DNA of 64,000 nt from Dermatophagoides farinae. Taxonomy: Eukaryota; Arthropoda; Arachnida; Sarcoptiformes; Pyroglyphidae. The notes under the pieces were generated by a model. The model was not told the origin of the DNA. It did no database searches and saw only the letters and a program-made list of their open reading frames with translations. Numbering within the stretch: position 1 is the stretch's first letter; each line of letters starts with the position of its first letter. Positions 9,802 through 19,607 of this stretch are shown here, piece by piece. The DNA lies in contig NW_027461523.1 in assembly GCF_024713945.1 (NCBI RefSeq), positions 1 through 64,000 on the forward strand, given 5' to 3'. The position numbers and the translations under genes are program-made.

Positions 9802-10842
9802 ATGAGATTAGTTCCATCTTTATGGTTGGTGATGCACACATTAGTATCATGTAAAAATGAGGCTTCCGTCAAAGAGCCCGACCTTCCCATGGTGAAGCTT
9901 TCTTTGGAAGCCGGAAGTAAGCCGTTTGGCGCTGAGATAGAAAACTATTTGGACGATTTCATTATAAAACTGTTGCAGAGACACGAGGTGCTACTAAACG
10001 CATCTAAAAATAAGTTTGACAAAGACCTAGGCGACGCTAAAAATAAAGTAGACCAGCTCATAACTCTGCAGTTCAATAAGCTAACAATGAATGGGTCTCC
10101 CCAGAATATGCATGGAACGACGGCTAAAAACAGTAAAAGTTTGAGAAAAACCAATAAAAAGACAAATTCAAAAACAGGAAGATCGATGTCTGGCACTGAG
10201 GAGATCATGCTGAACGATGAAAAACTCACTTTTTTCACGGATAAGTTATCAAGCACAAAAGGCAGTCCACAGGCCCGCCAACTAGGCGGAGTTATTAATG
10301 GAATTAAAAAAATGGCGAACCAGAAAGCGCCTGCCGCGTTTTTGGTACAGGTGGAACCTGCTAAAATTGATAGAGCTAAACTGCTTAATCAAATAAAAAC
10401 AGTATTTTCTGAATTCGACAAATACTTAATCAAGTACGAAAAGTCTTTAGACAAGAATTTTGATACACTATTAGCTAGTTTTGAAAAGCACCTGTTAGAC
10501 ATATTGACTATTTTTGTGGAAGCGAAAAGCAGTGAATTTAAAAAATCTGCTAACAGACACCAGATAGAGAGAAAACTTTTATCATCAGATAACGTAAAAC
10601 CCCAAAGACATTTAAGTGAATACAGTCCTGACGACTTAATTGTGGCGATATCCCCCATACAAGACACGTCAGCTTCCATTGGATCATATCTAAACAAATG
10701 GATAATGTTGATAATCCAAAATACAAGTAACCTATTTCAGACAAACTTGGTGATGTGCAATAACTTAATGGACATTATGCTGGAGTACACGAGAAAAAAG
10801 TTAACAGAAGAGTTAATCAAAACAATGATTGATAGCGAGTAG
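9802..10842 (+). CDS. Predicted secreted helical protein, unrecognised family
   Basis: A 346-residue protein of unknown family. The first ATG is at 9802 and opens with a hydrophobic stretch (RLVPSLWLVMHTLVSC) that looks like a signal peptide. The remainder is strongly charged and helical, with heptad-like Leu/Ile spacing near residues 35-85 and 190-250 and a Lys/Ser/Thr-rich linker at about 100-140. No transmembrane segment follows the signal peptide, and mature Cys residues are nearly absent. In an apicomplexan such a protein could enter secretory organelles, but nothing in the sequence proves this. An antisense open frame at 9672-9890 is regarded as a shadow. Confidence 0.6.
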   Translation: MRLVPSLWLVMHTLVSCKNEASVKEPDLPMVKLSLEAGSKPFGAEIENYLDDFIIKLLQRHEVLLNASKNKFDKDLGDAKNKVDQLITLQFNKLTMNGSPQNMHGTTAKNSKSLRKTNKKTNSKTGRSMSGTEEIMLNDEKLTFFTDKLSSTKGSPQARQLGGVINGIKKMANQKAPAAFLVQVEPAKIDRAKLLNQIKTVFSEFDKYLIKYEKSLDKNFDTLLASFEKHLLDILTIFVEAKSSEFKKSANRHQIERKLLSSDNVKPQRHLSEYSPDDLIVAISPIQDTSASIGSYLNKWIMLIIQNTSNLFQTNLVMCNNLMDIMLEYTRKKLTEELIKTMIDSE

Positions 10843-10911
10843 TCTTTTTTTTCATTTTAGTTTAATTTTTTACAGTATTATTGCACCAAAAAAAAACCTG
10901 CTGGTAGTCCA

Positions 10912-11952
10912 ATGTCTATTCAGTATCTAAGTCAAGATGTTGAGCTTGCAAAGTGGTATGTGTACACAATATTAGCCATTACTTTTCTTATTTTTTTGGC
11001 TTTATTTTGCATAACCATATTTTTCAGCAGTTTGTCCAAAGAAAGTTTCACTCTTAAAAATTCTACGTATGTGTGTATTCTGTTTGGAGCGTCTTATCAC
11101 TCGTTGAACAAGTCTAATGATTGGATATCACGGTTAATCACGTCTACTTATTTGCATTTAAATTTGTTTCACTTTGCGTCAAATATGCTTTCGTTTCTCG
11201 CGTCAGTTTACCAGTTAAACTACCATTGTAACGAACCGGTGTTTTTTATTTATTGCTACCCAATAATAATTTTAGGTTCGATATTTGGTTCCTTGCACAG
11301 CTATTTCTTAGATTTCAATCTTTCCTCGTTTGGGCTGGGCGCTTCCGGAGGTTCTATGGCTTTGAACTCTTACGTCGTTACCTTTTTGATTTTTTCGCAG
11401 TACAATAATTTCAATACGGAAATCACACCTACGTTTTTGTACAACATAATAAACACGATTGTGCAGTGCACGCCACTGGCATCCATCGGCTCAGACCTGA
11501 AAATTAACTATAAGTCTCACTTAAGTGGACTGATTACAGGTGTGATTTGCTATTTCACGGTAGAGTTCGTTGTGAAGCACTCGATTTTAAGTTTGTCCAC
11601 TCATATCAAGATTCTAAAATATTTTACTATAATTAACTACATCGTTTTGATTGTTGCGTTTATGGATATTATAAGGCAATACAAAAAATCCAATAGTAAC
11701 CGGCAATATGAAGTTCATGCACAGTTCTTGAAACTTAATACGATAAAGTTAAACAAAAAGTTTTATAAAAGCAAAGGCTGCAATGACAGAAATTCTATCG
11801 GCGAATATGAGTTGTTGAACGAACGCTACAATCATAACACAGAAAAGTTTTGGACAGACCATGCAAGATTGGTGACATACGACAAAATAGAAGACTACTG
11901 CTCGATAGCTGTGCCAGAAGAAGACCGCGTTAGCGACGTTCAGAGCATTTAA
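10912..11952 (+). CDS. Rhomboid intramembrane serine protease
   Basis: A 346-residue polytopic membrane protein with rhomboid hallmarks: the helix carrying HFASNM (the HxxxN oxyanion helix), the GASGG motif with catalytic Ser145, and the His203 of SHLSG, which completes the Ser-His dyad. One hydrophobic helix (about residues 15-40) precedes the core. A hydrophilic tail of about 100 residues follows the last helix. Rhomboids cleave transmembrane substrates; apicomplexan members shed adhesins or, in the PARL group, process mitochondrial inner-membrane proteins. The extra N-terminal helix suggests the PARL-like topology, but without a clear targeting peptide that remains a guess. The ATG sits directly after a stop-containing AT-rich leader. 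Confidence 0.85.
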   Translation: MSIQYLSQDVELAKWYVYTILAITFLIFLALFCITIFFSSLSKESFTLKNSTYVCILFGASYHSLNKSNDWISRLITSTYLHLNLFHFASNMLSFLASVYQLNYHCNEPVFFIYCYPIIILGSIFGSLHSYFLDFNLSSFGLGASGGSMALNSYVVTFLIFSQYNNFNTEITPTFLYNIINTIVQCTPLASIGSDLKINYKSHLSGLITGVICYFTVEFVVKHSILSLSTHIKILKYFTIINYIVLIVAFMDIIRQYKKSNSNRQYEVHAQFLKLNTIKLNKKFYKSKGCNDRNSIGEYELLNERYNHNTEKFWTDHARLVTYDKIEDYCSIAVPEEDRVSDVQSI

Positions 11953-11977
11953 CGATTAATTAGCTTATTAAATTGCG

Positions 11978-13360
11978 CTAATAATCCTCAACCTTCATGT
12001 CTGCAATTCCTAAAAAAATGTTTTGGTCTTCATTTCGCTCATAAAATTCCTTTGTAAGGTTCGCATCTTCTTTTGTTTTTTGTTCGTTTGGCTTTCCGGG
12101 GTTGGAAAAGAATAAAAGTTCGTCTCCTATAGAACCAATGTGCGATAAATCTGCACAGTCGTCCAGTATAAGCGTGAAAGGCAAATTAGTCCCTTCTGTG
12201 TACCCTTTCAACTGTTGCAAAACGAACAATAGAATTTGTTTGTTTTTTTCGTCTTTACTATCTCCTAAAATTAATTTAAACTTATCAATAATTTCATCGT
12301 GGATTCTGACTAAAAGCCCTTCGATGGTCGTAAAAACACCGCCAAGTGTTCCAGGTTCAAGATCGAGTTCCAGCGAGGGTAGGCTGATAGACGCAGAATC
12401 ACTTTTTAAAATATCTCTTGATAAGTCTTCTATACATGTTACATTTAACGTCCACTTGGCACCTTTGTCGCCGTATTGTGCAGTGGGCTTTACTTCGTTA
12501 GACTTGTAACCACAGTGGTCACATAAAAACGACATAATCAGACATTTTCGGAACCCTGGTATGTCGATTTCCATCATTTTTACTTTTCCCGCTTTACCGC
12601 ATTGACTGCAACTTTCGACAAAAACGAATAAATCGTCGTCGTTAGGGAGATCAAACTCAGTAGTTACCTTATAGCTAGTTTTAGATTTTGGTCGTAAATA
12701 GTCAGGTAGCGAAGCACCTTGCTTATCCTCATTTTTGACTAAGCTCTTGTCTTTGGTGGCGTATCCCATGCTTGCGTTCATTTCGTCTGTGCGTTCGTAC
12801 AGCTCAGTTTCAAGCACACTGGTACTTTCTTCGTTGAAATTCGGCTCTATCTGTGAATTTCCACTAGGATCGTCGATTTCTAGCACAAATGGCACGAATG
12901 TTTCTTCTGACAATAAACCTCCGAGCCGACTGACGAAGTCGTCGATTTTTTTAGCGGTTTCGGGGTCAACTTCGCGTCTGGCCTCCTGATTTAGCATTAA
13001 ATCTTCGCAGACACTGTTTATAAGTCCTTCTATTGTTGTTACTAAGCCATTACGCTTTTTCACCGGGGCAGAAAACTCAAACGTGGGAATTGAAAAATTC
13101 GCAAAATCTGACAGAACTATTTGTCTGTAAATGTCTTTTATGCCGTTGACGTGGAATTTCTGTTTCACCCCTTTTTCTTGAATTTCCGAAAGTCCTTCAG
13201 TAGTGTTGTTTTTGTAAAAGCAGTGAGGACATTCAAATGACGAGATCAGAAACGTACGGAAAAACGGAATTTCTATGGGTAATAGTTTGGTAGTTCCTTT
13301 TTTAAAACATTTCATGCAAAGTGACTCAATGATAGTTGTTTTACCTGCTTCTGCAATCAT
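11978..13360 (-). CDS. ZPR1: ZPR1 zinc-finger protein
   Basis: A 460-residue ZPR1 with the family's duplicated architecture: a Cys4 finger at about residues 16-48 (CMKC...CPHC) and a second at about 250-285 (CSQCG...CDHCG), each followed by a beta-helical A/B domain. The stretches before the second Cys pair (PFFRTFLISSFECPHC and PGFRKCLIMSFLCDHCGYKSNEVK) are diagnostic. ZPR1 binds eEF1A and acts in its folding as well as in nuclear signalling and proliferation. Length matches the family (about 450-480). It is convergent with the rhomboid gene, with 25 bp between stops. Confidence 0.95.
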   Translation of the reverse strand: MIAEAGKTTIIESLCMKCFKKGTTKLLPIEIPFFRTFLISSFECPHCFYKNNTTEGLSEIQEKGVKQKFHVNGIKDIYRQIVLSDFANFSIPTFEFSAPVKKRNGLVTTIEGLINSVCEDLMLNQEARREVDPETAKKIDDFVSRLGGLLSEETFVPFVLEIDDPSGNSQIEPNFNEESTSVLETELYERTDEMNASMGYATKDKSLVKNEDKQGASLPDYLRPKSKTSYKVTTEFDLPNDDDLFVFVESCSQCGKAGKVKMMEIDIPGFRKCLIMSFLCDHCGYKSNEVKPTAQYGDKGAKWTLNVTCIEDLSRDILKSDSASISLPSLELDLEPGTLGGVFTTIEGLLVRIHDEIIDKFKLILGDSKDEKNKQILLFVLQQLKGYTEGTNLPFTLILDDCADLSHIGSIGDELLFFSNPGKPNEQKTKEDANLTKEFYERNEDQNIFLGIADMKVEDY

Positions 13361-13578
13361 TTTTTATACTGAAAAGTTGTAATAGGTCCTAACTAATTTA
13401 ATAAATAATTCGAAAAATTTTCTTTTCTTATCGGAAAAGAAATTTCATCATCTTTAAACAAAAAATAAACTAATCATTATTTTGAAGAATTTCGTGAACA
13501 ACAAAGTGAATATTTTGAACGGTGGTTTTCGTTAAGTTGTATTACCACGTAACTTGCACTTATTTCACGTATCTTTAA

Positions 13579-16500
13579 ATGTTTCAAGAAAAGCTATGGC
13601 TAATATATGTGTTTTATAATCTGTTCAGAGATGTAACTTTATATAGGTATCATAGATTGGTGGCTTTTATTTTAGGCTTAAAGTTTTCTTTCAGAAACGT
13701 AAAACAAACAAATATAGAACTACTTTTGCCGATCCACGCGAATGAGTTTAAGTTCTACACTATTAAACTATTTGAACTTCAAATTCAGAAAGCGTGGGAA
13801 ACGAAACAGAAAAAACATGACTCAATATTTACTTCATGGATAAAAAAAAAAATAGCTAGTTTACTCGCTAATGTCTATAACAAACTGTATTTTTCAGGGC
13901 AAAATACATTTTTTAAAACGATTCATTTCCTCGTGTTTACAAAATCCAAACAACTAATTTTCAAGTTGAGTTTTAATTCCATCCGCAACGCAAAGGTTAA
14001 AGTAAATTTTTTCAATCTTAATCTTAAGTTCCGTGTTACGTTTAATCTCCTTGATCACGAGCTATCTTTTCGCAAACTAAATGTTGAAGCAAGATTGAAG
14101 TCCAGTGTATTCGATTACGTTTTGCAGGTTCCGAGCGAAGAAATTGAAAACTTTAAGAAAGAATTTCATTCGCAACTACTTTCGCAGTTTAAAAATTTAA
14201 ACTGCAAATTGCTAATTAAGAGTGCATCCGTTGAGATTAACGGTATTAAAGAACTAAAAGAATTCAATTTTAACATCCCAGTCTTCACTGTATATAGCAA
14301 GTTCGTAAATGCGAATGTTAACAATATTAATGTCGCTTATCGAAAAGAGTTAAAGGATAAGACTGTTATCAAATTTGATCTTAATAACATTAGTATTGCT
14401 GAAACTATAGAGACATTGCCACTGTTAGTTTTGCAAAATGTCAGTTCTGATGTGGAGAACTACGGCAAGTTTATTTTGATTCTTAAGTTGAACTGTGCAA
14501 AAGCCGGCATTAGTCTAGCAAGGTTAGGTAGCATGGTTCAGAACGCACAATCTTTTTGCTTAAATATTGACGCAAAAAAAATTATAGAAAGCTTGAATCG
14601 GAAGGGTTTAAACTATGATAAAGCTCATAGCTTAGTTTTAAAGTTAGCAAACGTTCAGCTTGACGAATTCAACTTTGACAACTTTTTAGCTTTAAGAAGT
14701 CTGAGTGTTAAGTTCAGCGAGTCAACCACTTTAATAAGGCTGATTTCTTTCGGCTTAGCGGTTCCAGGGTTAAAATTCGAGCTGCAAGATGTTGCTATTT
14801 TAAAATGTACGGGAAATGCAGAATTGCCTGATGTGGACCAGCAGGTCGAACTTATTGAAAAATTAAACGAATTTTGCCAGAAAAACAACGTTCTAGATGT
14901 AGCCACATGCACAAGAGGTTACTCGCACAAGAGTTTTAAGTTTAGGGTTAATGCAAACGAACTGTTGTCAAATTTAACTGGAATATTATCAAGTGTCAGT
15001 TATTTAACGCATGTGTTTTTGAATGAAAACCAAATACAAACTCTAATCAAGATCGTAAAAAGCGTTCAACCACTGACAAAAGAGTTGCTTGGAACTGAAA
15101 TTCTTATAACAAAAAAATGTGATATTCTTTTACCAGGGGGTATGGCTAATATCACGATAAAAGACGTCGAAACGGTTTTTTTAAATTCCTGTTTATTGTT
15201 GTTTTTGCCTCTTTTCTCGTTGGAAATCGATAACCGGAACCAAACCATCAATAAAAATTACACCTTCAAATACAATATTTCAAATCTTACGGTGAACAGC
15301 TTGCATTTTATCTACTTATTCAAGATTCACGGGGAAAGCATGGGTCTTCCTACCCATATATTATGGGTTAAATTGAATTCAGTGCTGATGTTTCCAATAA
15401 TAAACAGCATAATTAAAATTACTTTGAGCGAAGCAACTTCGAAATTAGATTACGGAACGCTTAAAACGCTTATATCCAATCCAGCTTCGTCCGACCATTT
15501 AAACGAAATTCTGATTAATAAAATTTTAGAAACCTCAGCCTTGAAAATCCAAACTTTCTACTCAGAATACAGCTTGACATTCACGTTGGTATCAACAAAT
15601 CTGATCGAGCTTGACGACCCGCGGAATCTAATACACCTCATTGAGGATTACCATGTTCCAAAGTTCCGCCGGCTGATCGCAGATGCTTCAGCTTTGTCCA
15701 AAAAATTGAAGTTAGTAGAGAAAGCAGATAAGAACCAAGACGCACTCCAAGTGCGTTTCAACATTGCTAAAGATGATAGCGTGATAGTGAGCACTCGCAA
15801 AGACTTTAAGGTGTTCAACATAATGGTCGTTTCGAATTTACTTTTAAACGTAAATACCCAACTTTCTACTGTGTCATTTGGGTCAGATATGAAAATTGTT
15901 CTGGACAAACTGGTGTTGAGTTTTGAAGAAATCTTTTTGTTTTACTCAGTTCAAAACAAAGAAAGCGTGGTGAACATAAACTTGATTGAAATTTCTAAGT
16001 TCCACGCAGAGTACAGCAAACTGCCTGAAGGCGAATCGAGCAAGTTTTTTCGTCACTTTGTGAAACTCAGAAATTGTACTCCGTACAACGTTCTGCTTCC
16101 TCACGAGACGGGATGGCTAATACTGAAAGAGTCTGTTGTTGAAACCGTCAACATTTACGAAAAGAGGCTGTTTTTCAAGAATAAGAAAAACAAAAAAATA
16201 GAACTCTTAAAGTTAATCAATTTGAGTGGCAAGATAGAACATGTTGATGTCAGCAAAAAAATAAAAATTGATATTAAGTGTGTAAATACGCCCAGTTCAG
16301 AGGTAGAGATTGTGTTTACAGTTATGAGTGACATAAAAACATTATTTACAAACCAATACAAGCCTCGAACTAGAGTTGTTTTGATTTCACTCGACATAAT
16401 CGAGAACGTTTCGATAAAAGGCCGTTTTTTGACGAAGTCTGTGTGTGAGTTAATCGTTAAGCATAACAGCTTTGACGAAACTAAAACGGAGCTGACGAAC

Positions 16501-18135
16501 GAGAAAAATTTGTTTCTCATTCCGATGGTCAATTTAGAAGCGCTATCGTTCAATCACTTGACAATCAACATTGTTGACGTTTCGAATCAAGTAATTCCAA
16601 TTGAACCTCTTTTCGTCAGTGCAAGAATAATGAACAGTTCATTGTTTTTTCAAACAAGTGACTACGTAATCGTTAAATCTGGCACGTCGTTACCGAAAAA
16701 CTTCGTCTTTATTTGGAACAAAGAGACAATTGTTGAAGATAATTATGTCACATTTGAAGAATTAAGAAACTTTAGTTTGTTCGACAAGGAATCTAAACTG
16801 ACATACCGTTGTTTTGACAGTTTAGCATTAAGTCTTGGCATGAAACTCTATAGGCTGCATCTAACGCTAAATTCAAACGATAAGGACATGATTGGGCGAA
16901 AAACGATGAACTTGCTGCACAATGTCAGTATAAGGTGCGATCTTGACTGTGAAACTCAAATCCCGACGTTTCACATCGAAAAGATTATTGCTGGCAAATG
17001 CCAACTGGATTATCTTGATCGTGGCTGTAATGAAACAGTCGATAATAAACTTTGCTTGGTAAATAAAACCAAAGTTTCTTTTTTTGTATCAATTAACAGA
17101 ACGACAATAGTGACTCTTACAAACTACATCCATATTGATGCAGCTTTGTTTGAAATGAAATTTTTTCAGCTTTTAGACGAAAATGGCCACGTGTTGTATT
17201 CAGCTCAATCAAATGAATTCCCTTCAGGATACTTCCACACGGATAATAAGCAATACTGTTTAAGGTTTTCCGCTAAGAAAAGTTTGCAAGTGATAATATC
17301 AGAACTTTTTTTTGAGCAGCCTTCTGAGCTGCTAAATGTCAATTCTTTTCAACGGTTAGGTAGTACTGGTACCGACGCTGTAGATGAAACCGTGTACCTA
17401 AACAAACTAAAAAAATCAATTTCTGTATCTGAGAAAACTTTCGTTTTTTCTATTTCAATTGAAAATATAAAACTGGATAATCTGGATATAATTCAGCAAG
17501 TTCAGTTGCGCTGTAAATTTTTCGACGTGTTATTCAAAGCTTTGACAGGCGTAAAACCAAACAAAAATTTAAACGACACAGAATTCGTTGACAAAAAACT
17601 TGTTAATAGCAAAGAACAGTCAGGTGCTTACGTCCTCTACAGAATTGCAAAATGCAGCTTCTTTGAAATTCAGTTGGATTGTGTCTTTCCTACAGACGAG
17701 GATATCGCCATAGCAAACTTTAACTGTAACGCTTTCGTGGATACGTCTGTTGGCAACTTTTTGTTGTTTAAGCTCTATAATATAGTGCTAACACCACCAA
17801 AGTCCATTAAAATACAGCTTATTCAATGTGTAAAAACATTATATAAGTTTAAGGATGCCTTTAAAAAAGAGCTAGATAAAGATATTATAGTTTTGATCCA
17901 AAATTGCGAGATATATTTTTCCGAGGCGAACTTTGAGTTGCATTTGAACCACAACTCGCTGTTCGTCATTCAGTTGAAAATGAAAGATTTCACATTGCGT
18001 TCTGAATGTGAGATCGACGAGTTTATCAACGTTTTGGGAAAGCACTTAACCAGTAACTTTTTGACACTGAATCTGTTTCGCCGCTCTGTGACGAAGTTTA
18101 TTGCGGATCTTTTGAATAAACTAATACAGCAATAA
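13579..18135 (+). CDS. Giant beta-rich protein, candidate VPS13/chorein-type bridge lipid-transfer protein
   Basis: A 1518-residue protein with no enzymatic motif. It alternates hydrophobic and polar residues over long distances, the pattern of the extended beta-groove of bridge-like lipid-transfer proteins. The N-terminus starts with an aromatic and basic helix plus a hydrophobic segment (VFYNLFRDVTLY to HRLVAFILGLKF), which could be a membrane anchor. Around residues 830-900 and 1155-1200 are segments such as LRNCTPYNVLLPHETGWLIL and LVNKTKVSFFVSINRT, resembling the Asn-containing strand repeats of the VPS13 adaptor-binding (VAB) domain. A stop codon lies immediately before the ATG. The assignment is fold-level inference; a lineage-specific structural protein is the alternative. 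Confidence 0.42.
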   Translation: MFQEKLWLIYVFYNLFRDVTLYRYHRLVAFILGLKFSFRNVKQTNIELLLPIHANEFKFYTIKLFELQIQKAWETKQKKHDSIFTSWIKKKIASLLANVYNKLYFSGQNTFFKTIHFLVFTKSKQLIFKLSFNSIRNAKVKVNFFNLNLKFRVTFNLLDHELSFRKLNVEARLKSSVFDYVLQVPSEEIENFKKEFHSQLLSQFKNLNCKLLIKSASVEINGIKELKEFNFNIPVFTVYSKFVNANVNNINVAYRKELKDKTVIKFDLNNISIAETIETLPLLVLQNVSSDVENYGKFILILKLNCAKAGISLARLGSMVQNAQSFCLNIDAKKIIESLNRKGLNYDKAHSLVLKLANVQLDEFNFDNFLALRSLSVKFSESTTLIRLISFGLAVPGLKFELQDVAILKCTGNAELPDVDQQVELIEKLNEFCQKNNVLDVATCTRGYSHKSFKFRVNANELLSNLTGILSSVSYLTHVFLNENQIQTLIKIVKSVQPLTKELLGTEILITKKCDILLPGGMANITIKDVETVFLNSCLLLFLPLFSLEIDNRNQTINKNYTFKYNISNLTVNSLHFIYLFKIHGESMGLPTHILWVKLNSVLMFPIINSIIKITLSEATSKLDYGTLKTLISNPASSDHLNEILINKILETSALKIQTFYSEYSLTFTLVSTNLIELDDPRNLIHLIEDYHVPKFRRLIADASALSKKLKLVEKADKNQDALQVRFNIAKDDSVIVSTRKDFKVFNIMVVSNLLLNVNTQLSTVSFGSDMKIVLDKLVLSFEEIFLFYSVQNKESVVNINLIEISKFHAEYSKLPEGESSKFFRHFVKLRNCTPYNVLLPHETGWLILKESVVETVNIYEKRLFFKNKKNKKIELLKLINLSGKIEHVDVSKKIKIDIKCVNTPSSEVEIVFTVMSDIKTLFTNQYKPRTRVVLISLDIIENVSIKGRFLTKSVCELIVKHNSFDETKTELTNEKNLFLIPMVNLEALSFNHLTINIVDVSNQVIPIEPLFVSARIMNSSLFFQTSDYVIVKSGTSLPKNFVFIWNKETIVEDNYVTFEELRNFSLFDKESKLTYRCFDSLALSLGMKLYRLHLTLNSNDKDMIGRKTMNLLHNVSIRCDLDCETQIPTFHIEKIIAGKCQLDYLDRGCNETVDNKLCLVNKTKVSFFVSINRTTIVTLTNYIHIDAALFEMKFFQLLDENGHVLYSAQSNEFPSGYFHTDNKQYCLRFSAKKSLQVIISELFFEQPSELLNVNSFQRLGSTGTDAVDETVYLNKLKKSISVSEKTFVFSISIENIKLDNLDIIQQVQLRCKFFDVLFKALTGVKPNKNLNDTEFVDKKLVNSKEQSGAYVLYRIAKCSFFEIQLDCVFPTDEDIAIANFNCNAFVDTSVGNFLLFKLYNIVLTPPKSIKIQLIQCVKTLYKFKDAFKKELDKDIIVLIQNCEIYFSEANFELHLNHNSLFVIQLKMKDFTLRSECEIDEFINVLGKHLTSNFLTLNLFRRSVTKFIADLLNKLIQQ

Positions 18136-18231
18136 ATTAAATTAAAGTGCAAAATCGATAAATATGGAAATTAATTATATTAGTAAATTAAGGTGTAAAG
18201 TGTCATTGAGGCTGAACGGTCTGTTGTTTGA

Positions 18232-19347
18232 ATGATAGAGTATATTATTTGCGTAACGACAAAGGACCTGAGCAAAACTGAGATAGACAATATTAATAGT
18301 TTGGCGATCCACCACAAATATGTAGACTATATTCAAGAATTGAACGTTCCGAGAATAACAGAACGTGTAACGCTGGACCAACTCATCACTTTGGCCGGGT
18401 CACTAGAGTCTGATCTAGAACACAGTCGTTCGGCCTACTTTTACGTCGAACGCATAGCCAAAGAACACAACCTCGAGCTGCAGTTTTTAATAAAAAAAAA
18501 CCATTGCAATTCGACGGTTGACGTGTTTCTCAGAAACTTTGAGTGGGACGGAGAATTGTACACCAACAATATGAAACTGACAGCGATGGTGCAATCGATG
18601 ATACAATTAATGTCTCGCTACGAAACACAGGTGACGGCTCAACACAACAAATTGGTCGAGGTTAGCAAGGAACTTAAAAATTACCAACTGTCTAAACTGC
18701 AAGACATGAGTGTAGACCAATTGATAGCCGAGAACTACATTGAACCATCAACAAACTGGGTGTATTCTCAGCATTTGACCACTGTTTTTTGTTTCGTCCC
18801 TCGACGAGACGAAAACCACTTTAAAAGTTCGTACAGCAAGGCTGTTGCCAATGTAGTCCCATCTTCAGCTGAGTTGTTGCATACCTCAAAAGACTTAAGC
18901 ATTTACAGCGTCTCGCTATTCAAACAGTCTGTTATGGAATTTTCCAATAAAATGAAACAACAAAACGTGACGGTAAAAAAATACGAATACAACCCGAGCA
19001 ACGTAAACAAATTCAATCAGCAATTCCACAATTTGTTGAACTCAAGCGAAGAACTGCGAGCAAAATTGATGAACACAATTAACGTTGCGTGGTCTGAAAT
19101 TTTCGTGATCCACGTTCAAATTTCAATCATCCGGATGTATGTCGAGGCATTACTCCAGAACGGTTTGAACTGCAACTTTAAATTTTTGCTTATCCGTGCT
19201 CAAACGTCGAAATACGCTGCTCTCGACACTCATGTTTTTCCAAAGCTGGGTATTGTTGATCCCAAGAACAAAAAAAAGAATGAGGAGGCTGAAGACCTGA
19301 TTAAAATTCCGCTAAAAACGACTATTAAACTGACTAGTTCAACTTAG
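18232..19347 (+). CDS. V-type H+-ATPase subunit C
   Basis: A 371-residue V-ATPase subunit C (Vma5 family), the elongated V1 stalk protein whose release controls reversible V1-Vo disassembly; the pump acidifies vacuoles and endolysosomes. Diagnostic blocks are VTLDQLITLAGSLESDLEHS near the N-terminus, FLRNFEWDGELY at about residues 100-115, then VPRRDENHFKSSYSKAVANVVPSSAELLH, and the C-terminal foot with AWSEIFVIHVQISIIRMYVEALLQNGL. Length agrees with the family (about 380). The ATG follows 96 bp after the upstream giant gene in the same direction. Confidence 0.96.
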   Translation: MIEYIICVTTKDLSKTEIDNINSLAIHHKYVDYIQELNVPRITERVTLDQLITLAGSLESDLEHSRSAYFYVERIAKEHNLELQFLIKKNHCNSTVDVFLRNFEWDGELYTNNMKLTAMVQSMIQLMSRYETQVTAQHNKLVEVSKELKNYQLSKLQDMSVDQLIAENYIEPSTNWVYSQHLTTVFCFVPRRDENHFKSSYSKAVANVVPSSAELLHTSKDLSIYSVSLFKQSVMEFSNKMKQQNVTVKKYEYNPSNVNKFNQQFHNLLNSSEELRAKLMNTINVAWSEIFVIHVQISIIRMYVEALLQNGLNCNFKFLLIRAQTSKYAALDTHVFPKLGIVDPKNKKKNEEAEDLIKIPLKTTIKLTSST

Positions 19348-19607
19348 TAAATCTATTTCTGTCTCACATAAAACAAAATTAATAAAAACAAGTATAAATT
19401 TTCGATAGAGCCAGAGATACAGGAGAGATCTATACGCAATGGCAAAAGCTAGAAGTATTTTTTTTTAATAAAAAAATATTAACAAGAAGGCGTCATCTTG
19501 CCATTATTTTTTTTGGAAATTAATTTCAAACAATTAACGCTTTTACGCGCCATTTATAAATTTTTTGTTTTTGTAATAAAAATTATTAATTTACAAACTT
19601 ATTAATC
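19348..19607. other. AT-rich spacer upstream of the H3 gene
   Basis: A 260-bp gene-free spacer between the V-ATPase C and H3-like genes. It holds a TATAAA at 19393-19398, a nine-T run at 19458-19466, an eight-T run from about 19507, and an 8-bp inverted pair (19438-19445 with 19498-19505). No open frame of note is seen. A TATA box followed about 60 nt later by a T run could mark a short RNA polymerase III transcript, but there is no recognisable RNA family, so no RNA gene is called. Confidence 0.4.

Noticed and set aside
9672-9890. A 72-codon antisense frame beside the secreted protein gene.
   Set aside because: It overlaps the 5' end of the better-supported gene on the other strand and has no recognisable features.
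19438-19505. An 8-bp inverted pair (AATGGCAA/TTGCCATT) upstream of H3.
   Set aside because: A match of this length is expected by chance about once in a few such spacers and has a 52-nt loop.
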